Positions 1 through 9,667 of a stretch of DNA of 52,288 nucleotides are shown here, one piece after another (positions within the stretch are counted from its first letter, which is position 1; the number at the start of each line of letters is the position of its first letter). The DNA lies in NCBI GenBank assembly GCA_001783715.1, contig MFNF01000005.1:1-52288 (forward strand). The letters run 5' to 3'. Source of the DNA: Candidatus Lambdaproteobacteria bacterium RIFOXYD2_FULL_56_26. Lineage in GTDB: Bacteria; SAR324; XYD2-FULL-50-16. The position numbers were made by a program, and so were the translations under genes. The notes beneath the pieces were generated by a model, which saw nothing but the letters and a program-made list of their open reading frames with translations, was not told where the DNA came from and ran no database searches.

Positions 1-161
1 ATAAGTGGGGCATGACAGCATTTTATCGAATTGTCAATCTCGTGACTACACTATCTAGGTCAGGTTGCTGACAAAAGGACCCCAAAAGTGGAGAAAGGTA
101 CAGTTCCCTTGATTTAGGGGGCCAGTGTCATTACACTTGGGCTGCGCCAGGGAGAGTGACT

Positions 162-3100
162 ATGACCATCCGTATCAAACTGATCCACAACACCGAATAC
201 CGCTATGATCGGGCGGTTCACCTCAGTCCCCATGTGGTGCGCCTGAGACCGGCGGCCCACAGCCGCACGCCGATCTTGGCCTTTGGCTTCAAGGTTTTCC
301 CGGAACAGCACTTCATCAACTGGCAGCAAGACCCCTTCGGCAACTATCTGGCCCGGTTGGTTTTTCCTGAAAAAACCAAGAGCCTGAAGGTACAGGTCGA
401 GGTGGTTGCGGACCTGAAGGTGATCAATCCCTTTGACTTCTTTTTGGACGAAGAGGCGGCGAACTTTCCCTTTGCTTACGAAGAACGGCTGGCCAAGGAC
501 CTCGCCCCTTACCTGGAGCTGATGGACCAAGGGCCGCTGTTGTTGGACTGGATCAAAAGCCTGGAGTTGGAAAAACACCAAGGGGAGATTACGGTGGACT
601 TTTTGGTTTATCTGAACCAAAGGGTTTACAACGACTTGGCCTACACCATCCGCCTGGAACCGGGGGTACAGACCTGTGAGCAGACCTTGGCCAAACGCTC
701 CGGCTCCTGCCGGGATTCTGCTTGGCTGTTGGTTTCCGCCTTTAGGCACCTGGGGCTGGCGGCTCGGTTTGTTTCCGGTTATTTGGTCCAGCTCAAGGCG
801 GACGAAAAGTCCCTGGACGGCCCCAGCGGCCCGGCGGAAGACTTTACCGACCTCCATGCTTGGTGCGAGGTGTACATCCCTGGTGCAGGATGGGTGGGGC
901 TGGACCCGACCAGTGGGCTTTTTGCCGGTGAAGGACACATCCCCCTTTCGGCTACCCCCGACCCCCAAAGTGCAGCGCCGATCACCGGGGCCACGGACCT
1001 TTGTGAGGTAGAGTTTCTTTTTGAAAACAAAGTGGTCCGCATCCATGAAGACCCCCGGATCACCAAGCCCTATTCCCTGGAAGATTGGGAGCAGATCAAC
1101 AACCTGGGCCTCCAGGTGGACCAAGTACTGGCCGCCGAAGATGTCCGCCTGACCATCGGCGGTGAACCAACCTTCATTTCCGTGGACGACTACGAAGCGC
1201 CGGAATGGAACACCGCCGCCGACGGCACCCACAAACGGCAGCGGTCCAACGACCTCTTGCTGCGCCTCAAGGATCAGTTTGCCCCTGGGGCGGTCTTGCA
1301 GTTTGGCCAGGGCAAGTGGTACCCCGGTGAGCCTTTGCCTCGGTGGAAAAAGGCTTGTTATTGGCGCAAGGACGGGCTGCCGATTTGGCACAATTATGAC
1401 CGATTGGGCCTGGAAACCGAAAACTACGGTTACCAGAGCGGCGAGGGAAAAAGGTTTGCACAAAAGCTGGCCGAAGGGTTGCGAATCCCCAACCGGTATT
1501 GGATCCCCGCTTTTGAGGATCTGGCTTATTTCTTGTGGGAGGAAGGCAAGGTTCCCGCCAACCTGGACCCCAAGACGGTTAACCTCAAAGACCCTTTGGA
1601 ACGGCAAAAGCTGGCCCAATTGTTGGCCGGAGACTTGGGCGAAGAGGTGGCCTTTGTGCTGCCCTTGCGGTGGAACCAAGAAGACCAAGCCTTCCAAAGT
1701 TCCACTTGGCGGTTTCGGCGCAAAGAGCTTTACCTGATCCCCGGCAATTCCCCGGCGGGGCTGCGGCTGCCCTTGAACAGTTTGGCGGTCACCAAGGAAG
1801 AAAAGGAAAGGTTGGAGGCGGGCCGCTCCTTGTTTGAGCCCGCCCCGCCGCTCAAAGAACATCCTGGCGACTACCTCAGGCAGCCCCAGGAAGCCTCCTG
1901 GAAGGAAACGGTGACCACCGCCTTGACCTTGGAGATCAGGGAAGGGAAACTCTTTTTGTTCCTGCCCCCCTTTGTGGTCCTGGAGCCTTACTTGGCCTTG
2001 GTTGGCTTGATTGAATCGGTGGCCGAAGAGACCGGGCTCAAAGTGATTTTGGAAGGCTACGACCCTCCGCCGGACAACCGGCTGGAAAAATTTATGATCA
2101 CCCCCGACCCCGGAGTGATCGAAGTCAATGTCCATCCCTCCGCCTCTTGGCCCGAGCTGGTGGACAAAACCAAGGTCTTGTACGAACAGGCCAAGCTGGC
2201 CCGGTTGGGGACCGAAAAATACCTGCTTGACGGCAGGCCAACCGGAACCGGCGGGGGGAACCACGTCACCTTGGGCGGCAAGACCCCGGCAGACAGCCCC
2301 TTACTGCGCCGCCCCGAATTGTTACAAAGTTTGATCACCTACTGGCAACACCACCCGGGGCTTTCCTACCTTTTCTCCGGCCTGTTTGTTGGGCCGACCA
2401 GCCAAGCCCCGAGGGTGGACGAGGGCAGAGACACCGCCTTGTTTGAGCTGGAGCTGGCCTTTTCCCAGATCCCCAAAGGCGAGGTGGCCCAGCCTTGGTT
2501 GGTGGACCGGATCTTGCGCAACCTCTTGGTGGACATTTCGGGCAACACCCACCGGGCCGAGTTTTGTATCGACAAGCTCTACAGCCCTTCGGGGCCAGCG
2601 GGCCGGTTGGGGTTGCTGGAGTTTCGGGGGTATGAAATGCCCCCGCACTACCAGATGAACCTCTGCCAATTGCTGCTGATCCGTACCTTGGTGGCCCACT
2701 TTTGGAAAAACCCCTACCAAGGCAAACTGGTCCGTTGGGGGACCACCTTACACGACAAGTTTATGTTGCCCCATTACATCCAAGAAGACCTCAAGGAAGT
2801 GGTTTTGGAGTTGCAACAGGCAGGCTACCCGTTCCAGCTGGAATGGCTGGCTCCCTTTTTGGAATTCCGGTTCCCCCTGTATGGCCGGGTCCAGGTTGGG
2901 GAGGTTTCCCTGGAATTGACCATGGCCATTGAGCCTTGGAACGTGTTGGGGGAAGAGGTGACTGCCCAGGGGACCTCCAGGTTTGTGGACTCTTCGGTGG
3001 AACGGTTGCAGATCAAGCTGTTTGGCTTTGTACCCGAGCGGTTCCAGTTGCAGTGTAATGGCCGAGCGGTGCCGCTGCGCTCGACCGGGACCCAAGGGGA

Positions 3101-3500
3101 GTTTGTCGCCGGGATCAGGCATCTGGTCTGGAACCCTCCTTCGGCGCTGCACCCGACCATCCCGGTCGAGCCCAAGCTGACCTTTGACATCGTGGACCGG
3201 CGCAACAACACCGTGCTGGGGGGCTGCAACTACTTTGCTTCCCATCCAGGGGGCCGGAGTTACGAGTTTTTCCCGGTCAACAGTTTTGAGGCGGAGTCCA
3301 GAAGGATCAACCGGTTTTGGGACTTTGGGCACAGCCCCGAACCGTGGGTCCCCCAAGAGCCGGTGCCGATGGAAACCGCCACCAAAGTGGGCCGAACGGT
3401 GGAAGCGATCAAACGGCAGGGCAAGCCGCCGGTGGGCCAAATCAGAACCCCGGTGGACAACAGCGACTTTCCCTACACCCTTGATCTCAGGCTGCGATGA
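162..3500 (+). CDS. Large transglutaminase-like protein with DUF2126-type C-terminal region
   Basis: About 1,112 residues. Residues 1-100 resemble the bacterial transglutaminase N-terminal domain. A papain-like transglutaminase core follows, with the triad visible as Cys183 (GSCRD), His232 (DLHAW) and Asp248 (LDPTSG). The remaining ~800 residues, starting near the GGEPTF motif, match the DUF2126 extension typical of this very long family. In known genomes such proteins sit beside circularly permuted ATP-grasp and alpha-E proteins and are predicted to hydrolyse or transfer amide bonds in small peptides; the substrate is unknown. ATG at 162 is chosen over an upstream in-frame GTG at 156 because GGGAGAG ends 6 nt before it. 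The stop overlaps the next start (ATGA), implying translational coupling. No signal peptide is seen, so it is probably cytoplasmic. The family call is firm; the function is inferred. Confidence 0.9.
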   Translation: MTIRIKLIHNTEYRYDRAVHLSPHVVRLRPAAHSRTPILAFGFKVFPEQHFINWQQDPFGNYLARLVFPEKTKSLKVQVEVVADLKVINPFDFFLDEEAANFPFAYEERLAKDLAPYLELMDQGPLLLDWIKSLELEKHQGEITVDFLVYLNQRVYNDLAYTIRLEPGVQTCEQTLAKRSGSCRDSAWLLVSAFRHLGLAARFVSGYLVQLKADEKSLDGPSGPAEDFTDLHAWCEVYIPGAGWVGLDPTSGLFAGEGHIPLSATPDPQSAAPITGATDLCEVEFLFENKVVRIHEDPRITKPYSLEDWEQINNLGLQVDQVLAAEDVRLTIGGEPTFISVDDYEAPEWNTAADGTHKRQRSNDLLLRLKDQFAPGAVLQFGQGKWYPGEPLPRWKKACYWRKDGLPIWHNYDRLGLETENYGYQSGEGKRFAQKLAEGLRIPNRYWIPAFEDLAYFLWEEGKVPANLDPKTVNLKDPLERQKLAQLLAGDLGEEVAFVLPLRWNQEDQAFQSSTWRFRRKELYLIPGNSPAGLRLPLNSLAVTKEEKERLEAGRSLFEPAPPLKEHPGDYLRQPQEASWKETVTTALTLEIREGKLFLFLPPFVVLEPYLALVGLIESVAEETGLKVILEGYDPPPDNRLEKFMITPDPGVIEVNVHPSASWPELVDKTKVLYEQAKLARLGTEKYLLDGRPTGTGGGNHVTLGGKTPADSPLLRRPELLQSLITYWQHHPGLSYLFSGLFVGPTSQAPRVDEGRDTALFELELAFSQIPKGEVAQPWLVDRILRNLLVDISGNTHRAEFCIDKLYSPSGPAGRLGLLEFRGYEMPPHYQMNLCQLLLIRTLVAHFWKNPYQGKLVRWGTTLHDKFMLPHYIQEDLKEVVLELQQAGYPFQLEWLAPFLEFRFPLYGRVQVGEVSLELTMAIEPWNVLGEEVTAQGTSRFVDSSVERLQIKLFGFVPERFQLQCNGRAVPLRSTGTQGEFVAGIRHLVWNPPSALHPTIPVEPKLTFDIVDRRNNTVLGGCNYFASHPGGRSYEFFPVNSFEAESRRINRFWDFGHSPEPWVPQEPVPMETATKVGRTVEAIKRQGKPPVGQIRTPVDNSDFPYTLDLRLR

Positions 3501-6037
3501 ACCAAGGGCCTTCTTTGCTTGCCGCCTACCCCACTCTGACCCAAGGGTTTGACGAGTGGTTCTTTCCCGACGGAACCCTACGGGACCACTGGAAGGAGAT
3601 CGTCAAGGACTGGGAAGGCATGGGCTTTGAGGAACTGCTCAAAACCCACAGCCAAGCCCAGCTGATGCTCCGGGAAACCGGGGTGACCTATGAGGTGGGG
3701 GACTTCAAGAAAAAGGGACCTCGGCCTTGGCAGTTTGATGGACTGCCCTTTTTGGTCCAAGAGGCGGAATGGGAATTTTTGGAAAAGGGCCTCAAACAAC
3801 GGGCCAGACTGTTCAACGAGATTTTTAAAGACCTCTACGGCCCCCGGAAGTTGATCCGCCTAGGACTCTTGCCCCTGGAGCTGGTGCACCAACATGCCCT
3901 GTTCATCCGGGCCTGCAACGGGCTGTACGAGAACTGGCAAACCCCCTTGGTCCATTACGCCGCCGACATCGCCCGCGGCCCGGACGGAAGGTTTGTGGTG
4001 GTCCGGGACCACACCCAAGAAACCCCAGGGGCGGGTTATGCCATTGAAAATCGTAAGGCCATGGCCAAGGCGATGCCCGAGTTTTTTACCCGTTACCGGA
4101 TCCGCCGACTGAGGGAGTTTTTTAACTTTGTCCAAGAAGGGCTGCTGGAAAACGCCCCGGACCTGAGGGGCGAGGCCAACGTGGTGCTGCTCGCCCGGGG
4201 GACCGAACAGCCCAACCATTTTGAGAACGCCTATCTGGCCTCCTACCTGGGGATCACTTTGGTCCAGGGGGAGGACCTGATCTTTCGGGATGGCTCCATT
4301 TGGATGAAGTCCTTGGACGGCCTCAAACCGGTACACATCATCTTAAGACGGCTCGAAGACCGGCACCTGGACCCGCTGGAGATCGAAAGCGACGGCTTTT
4401 ACGGGGTGCCGGGCCTGATCGAAGCGGTCAGACGGGGGACCGTGACCCTGATCAACCCGGCCGGAGCGGGGGTTTTGGAGAATCCGGGGCTCTTCCCGTT
4501 TTTACCGGCCATTGCCCAGGAACTGTTGGGCGAGTCCCTGATTCTCCCGATGCCCGATACCTATTGGTGCGGTCAGGAGCAGGAAAAAAAGCAGGTCCTG
4601 GAGCAGATGGACCAGATGATCCTCCTGCCGGTGTTTCGCCCCGAAGGCTCCGCCTCGACCTTGGGTTTCCAGCTTTCGGCGGACCAGCGGCAGGAATGGG
4701 CCAAAAAGATCGAAGCGGCCCCAGGTGCTTATGTGGGCCAAAAGCTGCTCAGCACCTCGACCTTGCCGATCCTTTCCCCTACCGGGATTGAGCCTCGGCA
4801 CCTGATGACCCGGCTGTTTTTGACCGCCAAGGCCAACGAGTACCATGTAATGCCCGGCGGGCTTTCCCGGTGCGCCTTGAGCGGCGAGGTTACGGTGGTG
4901 CCCCACCAGACCGATGCCTTGGCCAAGGACACTTGGGTGATGGGTCACCATGCCCAACAACTGCCGCTGCAAAGCCAAAAAGGCACCTCCGAACGGATCA
5001 CCGAGCAGCTGACCACCCTTTCCTCAAGGAGCGCCCAACAGTTGTTTTGGGTGGGCCGTTATGCCGAGCGGGCGGAGATGACCTTGCGCTTTATGCGCAT
5101 CACCTTGCTACACTTTTTGCAAATCGCCGAGTATGACTCCCAGGCCGACCAAGAGGCGCTGGCGATCATGCTAAAAACCATCACTACCTTGACCGAAACC
5201 CTGCCGGGGTTCACCGGCGAGGGCGGGGAGGAGAGGCTGGCCAATCCTAAGGCGGAACTGATGGAATTGGTGGGCAACCCGAACCGTCCGGGCACCTTGG
5301 CCTTCAATCTACGGGCCTTGTTGCAGGCGACCTTTGCGGTCCGGGAACGTTGGTCCAGCGACACTTGGCGCATCTTGGACCAGCTCAAACAATGCCTGGA
5401 AGGGATGTGCGCCAAGGACCACGGGTTCAACAGCCTCCTGAGCGACCTGGACCGCACCGTGGTCCCTTTGGCGGCCTTTACCGGGCAAAACCTGGAGAAC
5501 ATGACCCAAGACTTGGGCTGGCGGTTGCTCATGCTCGGTCGGCGCTTGGAGCGAGCCTCGCTGACCGTCACCTTGATCCCGGCGATGTTGGGCTTGGCCA
5601 GAGACCCGATGGTGGACCAGATCGCCAAGGAAACCCTTTTGATCGCCATGGAAAGCCTGATCTCCTTCCGCCGTCTGCACCACACCAACTTTGGCACCAA
5701 GGAGGTCCTGCGCTTTTTGCTGATCAACAGCCAAAACCCCCGGTCCTTGATGTTCCAGTTGGAATCCTTGAGCGAACACCTCCGGCAGCTGCCCCCCTTT
5801 AAGATTGGCCGGGGCATCAAAGAGGAAGGCAAGCTGATCTTAAAAGCCTATGCGGACCTGAACCTGACCGAAATGAAAGACTTGGTGGAAGAAACCGAAG
5901 GGGAACGGCTGGGCCTGGAGGTTTTGAGCGCAGGCATCGCAAAACTGCTGGCCCAGGCTTCCGAACACATCAACAACACCTACTTTGCCCACGCCCTCAA
6001 ACGCCAGCAGTTGACCGGTGCCGAGGAGGCCGTATGA
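3497..6037 (+). CDS. Fused circularly permuted ATP-grasp and alpha-E domain protein
   Basis: 846 residues in two parts. Residues ~15-480 form a circularly permuted type-2 ATP-grasp domain, with the N-terminal FDEWFFPDG and GVTYEV motifs and NPAGAGVLENP near residue 320. Residues ~509-830 form an alpha-helical alpha-E (DUF403) domain that opens with a typical SRSAQQLFWVGRYAERAE signature. ATP-grasp enzymes of this group are predicted amidoligases that join amino acids or peptides using ATP; the alpha-E partner has no known activity. In many genomes the two parts are separate genes, as they are at 6940-9331 in this same window, so this is a natural fusion. It overlaps its neighbours by 4 nt at both ends (ATGA), so it belongs to a three-gene operon with the two transglutaminases. 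Confidence 0.9.
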   Translation: MNQGPSLLAAYPTLTQGFDEWFFPDGTLRDHWKEIVKDWEGMGFEELLKTHSQAQLMLRETGVTYEVGDFKKKGPRPWQFDGLPFLVQEAEWEFLEKGLKQRARLFNEIFKDLYGPRKLIRLGLLPLELVHQHALFIRACNGLYENWQTPLVHYAADIARGPDGRFVVVRDHTQETPGAGYAIENRKAMAKAMPEFFTRYRIRRLREFFNFVQEGLLENAPDLRGEANVVLLARGTEQPNHFENAYLASYLGITLVQGEDLIFRDGSIWMKSLDGLKPVHIILRRLEDRHLDPLEIESDGFYGVPGLIEAVRRGTVTLINPAGAGVLENPGLFPFLPAIAQELLGESLILPMPDTYWCGQEQEKKQVLEQMDQMILLPVFRPEGSASTLGFQLSADQRQEWAKKIEAAPGAYVGQKLLSTSTLPILSPTGIEPRHLMTRLFLTAKANEYHVMPGGLSRCALSGEVTVVPHQTDALAKDTWVMGHHAQQLPLQSQKGTSERITEQLTTLSSRSAQQLFWVGRYAERAEMTLRFMRITLLHFLQIAEYDSQADQEALAIMLKTITTLTETLPGFTGEGGEERLANPKAELMELVGNPNRPGTLAFNLRALLQATFAVRERWSSDTWRILDQLKQCLEGMCAKDHGFNSLLSDLDRTVVPLAAFTGQNLENMTQDLGWRLLMLGRRLERASLTVTLIPAMLGLARDPMVDQIAKETLLIAMESLISFRRLHHTNFGTKEVLRFLLINSQNPRSLMFQLESLSEHLRQLPPFKIGRGIKEEGKLILKAYADLNLTEMKDLVEETEGERLGLEVLSAGIAKLLAQASEHINNTYFAHALKRQQLTGAEEAV

Positions 6038-6936
6038 TCTACGAAATCACCCACACCACCCTTTACGACTACTCCGAACCGGTGAGCCTCAGCTACAACG
6101 AGGCACGGCTCTGCCCCCGGAGCTTCAGCCACCAGGTCTGCCAAAAAAGCGAGATCACCGTGTCTCCAAGGGCGATGGACTACTCCGAACGGCGGGACAT
6201 CTTCGGGAACAAGGTCAGCTTTTTTACGCTCCAAGAGCCCCACCAGAAGATGCAGGTGACCATGAGTTCCCTGGTGAACGTGGAGACCCTGGATGCGCCG
6301 GTTTCCGGGGACCATCTCTCCCCCTGGGAAGAAGCGGTGGGCTACCTCAGCCAACCTTCGAGCCTCAAGTTGGTGGAGGCCAAGGGATTTACCTTCGCCT
6401 CCCCCTTGCTGCCGCTTTTACCGGAGGTTTACGAATACGCCAAATCCAGCTTTACCCCAAGACGTTACCTGATGGATGCCGCCCTCGACCTGATGGACCG
6501 GATCCACCGTGACTTTGCCTACACCGCCGGGGCCACCAGCATCTCTACCCCGTTGAGCCAAGTCTTGCACAAACGCCAAGGGGTCTGCCAAGACTTCGCC
6601 CATTTGGCGATTGCCTGCCTGCGGTCCATGGGCTTGGCGGCGAGGTACGTGAGCGGGTACCTGGAAACCTTGCCGCCGGTGGGCAAGCCAAAGCTGGTCG
6701 GGGTGGACGCTTCTCATGCTTGGTTTTCCCTGTTTGTGCCCCACGAGGGGTGGGTGGACTTTGACCCGACCAACAACCTGATCCCCAACGACCGGCACAT
6801 CACCTGCGCCTGGGGCCGGGACTATGCGGACGTAACGCCGCTCAAAGGGGTGCTTTATGGCGGGGGGACTCACCAGCTCAAGGTGAGCGTGGACGTACGC
6901 AACCTGACCCCCCAGCGTCCATCCGTCCGGGGTTAG
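6034..6936 (+). CDS. Small transglutaminase family protein
   Basis: 300 residues. It has the bacterial transglutaminase N-terminal domain (YEITHTTLYDYSEPV) followed by the cysteine-protease-like core. The triad is readable: Cys185 in QGVCQDFAHL, His228 in DASHAW and Asp244 in DFDPTN. It is the short form of the family, without the DUF2126 extension seen in the gene at 162. The start overlaps the upstream stop (ATGA). The stop lies 3 nt from the stop of the convergent alpha-E gene, so the two gene sets meet tail to tail here. Its role is predicted to be amidase or peptidase action on the product of the neighbouring ATP-grasp enzymes; this rests on context only. Confidence 0.9.
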   Translation: MIYEITHTTLYDYSEPVSLSYNEARLCPRSFSHQVCQKSEITVSPRAMDYSERRDIFGNKVSFFTLQEPHQKMQVTMSSLVNVETLDAPVSGDHLSPWEEAVGYLSQPSSLKLVEAKGFTFASPLLPLLPEVYEYAKSSFTPRRYLMDAALDLMDRIHRDFAYTAGATSISTPLSQVLHKRQGVCQDFAHLAIACLRSMGLAARYVSGYLETLPPVGKPKLVGVDASHAWFSLFVPHEGWVDFDPTNNLIPNDRHITCAWGRDYADVTPLKGVLYGGGTHQLKVSVDVRNLTPQRPSVRG

Positions 6937-6939
6937 GGC

Positions 6940-7881
6940 TCAGGCGAAGAAGGACTCGTACACGGCGTTGCCCACCTTGTTGAGCCGAAGTTGGAATTGG
7001 TCGAGGTACTTGTGCAACGACAGCTCTAAAATATCGCTGGCTTCGGTGAAGTCGATCTCCGAGCGCAACAGCCCGATTTGTTTCTCCGGCTGGTTGGAAA
7101 AGTTCCCGTGCGGGGTCCCGCTGATCTGGTGCAGGCTGTTTTCCGCATGGCTCAAACAAAAGAGGATCGACCGCGGGAAATGGCCGTCCAAGACCAAAAA
7201 ATCCACCACCTGTTCGGGGGTGACTTGGCGGAACCTTTTTTTGTACATCTCCAAGGCGCTGGCCGAGTTGAGCAGCGCTCCCCAAATCAAACCATCGTAG
7301 GGGCTGAACTTTTGCCCCTTGGTTTTGGGCATCAGGGCAAAGGACTTGACATCCAAGATCCGGCTGGTCTTGTCCGCCCGTTCCAACATCCGGCCCAGGT
7401 TCAGAAAGTGCCAGCTTTGGCTGCGGCTTTGGGTGCCTTCGATCACCCCGGAAAACAAATGGGCGGTCTTGCGGATCTCCCCAAAAAATTCGTCCGGCTC
7501 CCGGCGCATCAGGGCGGCGGCTTTGGGGTGGGTGATCTGGTGGTAAAAATGGTTGACCGTTTCCCAGATTTCCTTGCTGATCGTTTCCCGGATGGACCGG
7601 GCGTTTTCCCTGGCTCGGATGGAACAGTTGATGATCGAGTTGGAATAGTCCCGGTTGAAGGTCAAAAAGTCCAACACGTTGTCCAGGTTGATTTGGTCGT
7701 AATGGAGCTTGAAGACCGCCTCGTCTCCGGTGACCGAAATCAAGGGACCCCAAAGTTCCAGTTCCTCTTGGGTAAACTCGGGCATCTGCATCAAATGGAC
7801 ATCCAGGAGGCGGCCAGTGTTGTCCGCCCGCTCCATGTACCGGCCCAACCAATAGACCGATTCGGCTACCCGACTAAGCAT
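6940..7881 (-). CDS. Stand-alone alpha-E domain protein (DUF403)
   Basis: 313 residues, predicted almost wholly helical. It opens with the family signature ESVYWLGRYMERADNTGR, closely matching the start of the alpha-E half of the fused protein at 3497. The family is found next to circularly permuted ATP-grasp genes and is thought to be a partner in synthesis of a peptide-like product, but no biochemical activity is established. The start codon lies inside the 3' end of the ATP-grasp gene upstream (8 nt overlap), so the pair is co-transcribed and probably co-translated. With the gene at 7874 it forms the split version of the fused protein. Confidence 0.9.
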   Translation of the reverse strand: MLSRVAESVYWLGRYMERADNTGRLLDVHLMQMPEFTQEELELWGPLISVTGDEAVFKLHYDQINLDNVLDFLTFNRDYSNSIINCSIRARENARSIRETISKEIWETVNHFYHQITHPKAAALMRREPDEFFGEIRKTAHLFSGVIEGTQSRSQSWHFLNLGRMLERADKTSRILDVKSFALMPKTKGQKFSPYDGLIWGALLNSASALEMYKKRFRQVTPEQVVDFLVLDGHFPRSILFCLSHAENSLHQISGTPHGNFSNQPEKQIGLLRSEIDFTEASDILELSLHKYLDQFQLRLNKVGNAVYESFFA

Positions 7882-9331
7882 CGGTCCCCTTGGTTTTGCC
7901 GGGCTCGATCACCCAGGTGTCTTTGGAACCGCCCCCTTGGCTGGAGTTGACCACCAGCGAACCTTTTTTGAGGGCCACTCGGGTCAAACCGCCGTTGAGC
8001 ACAAAAATCTCCTTCCCGTACAGGATAAAGGGCCGCAGGTCCACATGTCGCCCTTCCATGCCCGACTCTTGGACCACCACCGGGGCCCTGGAAAGGGAAA
8101 CCACCGGCTGGGCAATGTAGTTGTCCGGGTTGGCCAAAAGTTTTTCCTTGAACGCCTCCCGCTCTTTCTTGCTGGCTTTGGGGCCGATCAGGATCCCGTA
8201 GCCCCCCGATTCTGCCACCGGTTTGACCACCAGGTGCTCCAGGTTTTTGACCACAAAATCCAGCTCCGCCTTGTTCCGGCAAAGGTGGGTCTGCACGTTG
8301 GACAAAATGGGGTCTTCGCCCAGGTAATACTTGATGATCTGGGGGACAAAAGAATAGATCGCCTTGTCGTCCGAAACCCCGGTTCCCGGAGCGTTAACCA
8401 AGGCCACGTTGCCTTTGGCCCAAGCCTTCATGATGCCGGGCACGCCCAAAAGCGAATCGGGCCGGAACATTTTGGGGTCCAAAAAGTCGTCGTCCAGCCG
8501 CCGGTAGATGCTGTCCACCTTTTGCAGGCCCCGAGTGGTCCGCATGTAAACAAAGTCGTCCTCAACGATCAGATCGCTGCCTTGGACCAAGTCCACGGAC
8601 ATCTCTCGGGCCAAAAAGGCATGTTCAAAAAAGGCGGAGTTGTACATGCCCGGGGTTAGGACCGCCACCGTTGGGTTGTCCTTGTCCGGCACCAGATATT
8701 CGAGCATCTCCCGGAGTTTGGAGGGGTATTCCTCGACCGGGGAAATGTGGCTTGCCTGGAAAACGATCGGGAAAATCCGTTTCAAGATGGCCCGGTTTTC
8801 CAACACATAAGACACCCCGGAGGGGCAGCGCATGTTGTCTTCAAGCACCAGAAACTCACCCTGGTCATCCCGGACCAGATCGATGCCCGAGATATGGGTC
8901 CAGATGCCCCGAGGCGGCTTGATCCCCAAGAGTTGTTTGCGGTAGGCTTTGGAACTGAGAACCAGGTCCTTGGGGACCACCTTGTCCTTGAGGATCTTTT
9001 GGTCGCCGTAAACATCGGCTACAAAGCGGTTGAGCGCCTCTACCCTTTGTTTGAGCCCCAGCTCGATGTATTCCCATTCCCGGTGGGGGATGATCCGGGG
9101 CAGGATGTCGAAGGGGATGATGTCTTCTTTGGTTTCGTCGGTGTTGTACAGGGTAAAGGTGATCCCGGTTTCAAACATCAACGCCTCTGCGGCCTTTTGA
9201 CGGTTGTACAGTTCCCCTGGGTCCATTTCGTTGATTGTTTTGACGATCTTGCGGACGTAGCTGCGAGGCTTGCCGTCTTCCACAAAATATTCGTCAAAAA
9301 ACCCGTCTGTTTTGTATTGGTCGAATGTCAT
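7874..9331 (-). CDS. Stand-alone circularly permuted type-2 ATP-grasp protein
   Basis: 485 residues, a typical length for the family. It starts with GFFDEYFVEDG, has a GITFTLY motif near residue 56, and carries the conserved NAPGTGVSDDKAIYSFVP stretch and a later VKPVAESGGYG segment typical of the ATP-binding half. It is a predicted ATP-dependent amidoligase (carboxylate-amine ligase) with unknown substrates. The start is supported by AAGGAGA 5 nt upstream of the ATG. It is the first gene of a two-gene minus-strand unit with the alpha-E gene, and it converges on the fused copy and its two transglutaminases. No candidate peptide substrate gene is seen between the sets. Confidence 0.9.
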   Translation of the reverse strand: MTFDQYKTDGFFDEYFVEDGKPRSYVRKIVKTINEMDPGELYNRQKAAEALMFETGITFTLYNTDETKEDIIPFDILPRIIPHREWEYIELGLKQRVEALNRFVADVYGDQKILKDKVVPKDLVLSSKAYRKQLLGIKPPRGIWTHISGIDLVRDDQGEFLVLEDNMRCPSGVSYVLENRAILKRIFPIVFQASHISPVEEYPSKLREMLEYLVPDKDNPTVAVLTPGMYNSAFFEHAFLAREMSVDLVQGSDLIVEDDFVYMRTTRGLQKVDSIYRRLDDDFLDPKMFRPDSLLGVPGIMKAWAKGNVALVNAPGTGVSDDKAIYSFVPQIIKYYLGEDPILSNVQTHLCRNKAELDFVVKNLEHLVVKPVAESGGYGILIGPKASKKEREAFKEKLLANPDNYIAQPVVSLSRAPVVVQESGMEGRHVDLRPFILYGKEIFVLNGGLTRVALKKGSLVVNSSQGGGSKDTWVIEPGKTKGTDA

Positions 9332-9667
9332 AGGCTCTCCTTGCCCAAATCTTAGGGAGAGTCAAATGGGTTTGCAAAGGGAATTTGTACCTCCCCCCGG
9401 GTTTTGCCCCTGCCACAACCAGCAACCCGCCTCCGGTCAAGGGGTTGGCGTTCTCTGGGGGGCGGTGTGGGCAAGGAGCGGCTGGAGCCGGTCGTTGGCT
9501 GCCGGGAGCGGGTTTTTTTAAGGGGGGGGGGCGAGCAGGACCGCAACCTTGGGGGCTTTTTTCGCAACGAACTAAATCTAGGATGTGGCGGCTGAGGTGC
9601 CACTGGCCCAGTCTCAAAAGCCGCAAGAGGTGTCTTGACCACAGGGTCCACTTCGCAACTTAGGTTT
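9332..9667. other. Intergenic region with a 10-G tract, no gene seen
   Basis: This stretch lies between the ATP-grasp gene (reading away to the left) and the end of the accessory operon. Short open frames cross it on both strands, but none has protein-like composition or a good ribosome site. It contains a T7 run followed at once by ten consecutive G (9522-9531). It must hold the ATP-grasp promoter and probably the end of the accessory transcript, but no clear hairpin plus T-run was found for the latter. Confidence 0.6.

Noticed and set aside
1-161. Possible promoter (TTGTCA near 31) before the first gene
   Set aside because: No -10 hexamer at proper spacing was convincing.
114-2264. Long antisense open frame (716 codons) on the minus strand
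   Set aside because: It lies wholly opposite the large transglutaminase, has Pro/Gln/Gly-rich unnatural composition and no ribosome site; it is a GC-driven shadow.
9349-9377. TTGCAA-17 nt-TAAGAT promoter-like pair upstream of the ATP-grasp gene
   Set aside because: A start ~7 nt after the -10 would fall within the ribosome site of the gene (leader about 11 nt), so it is doubtful.
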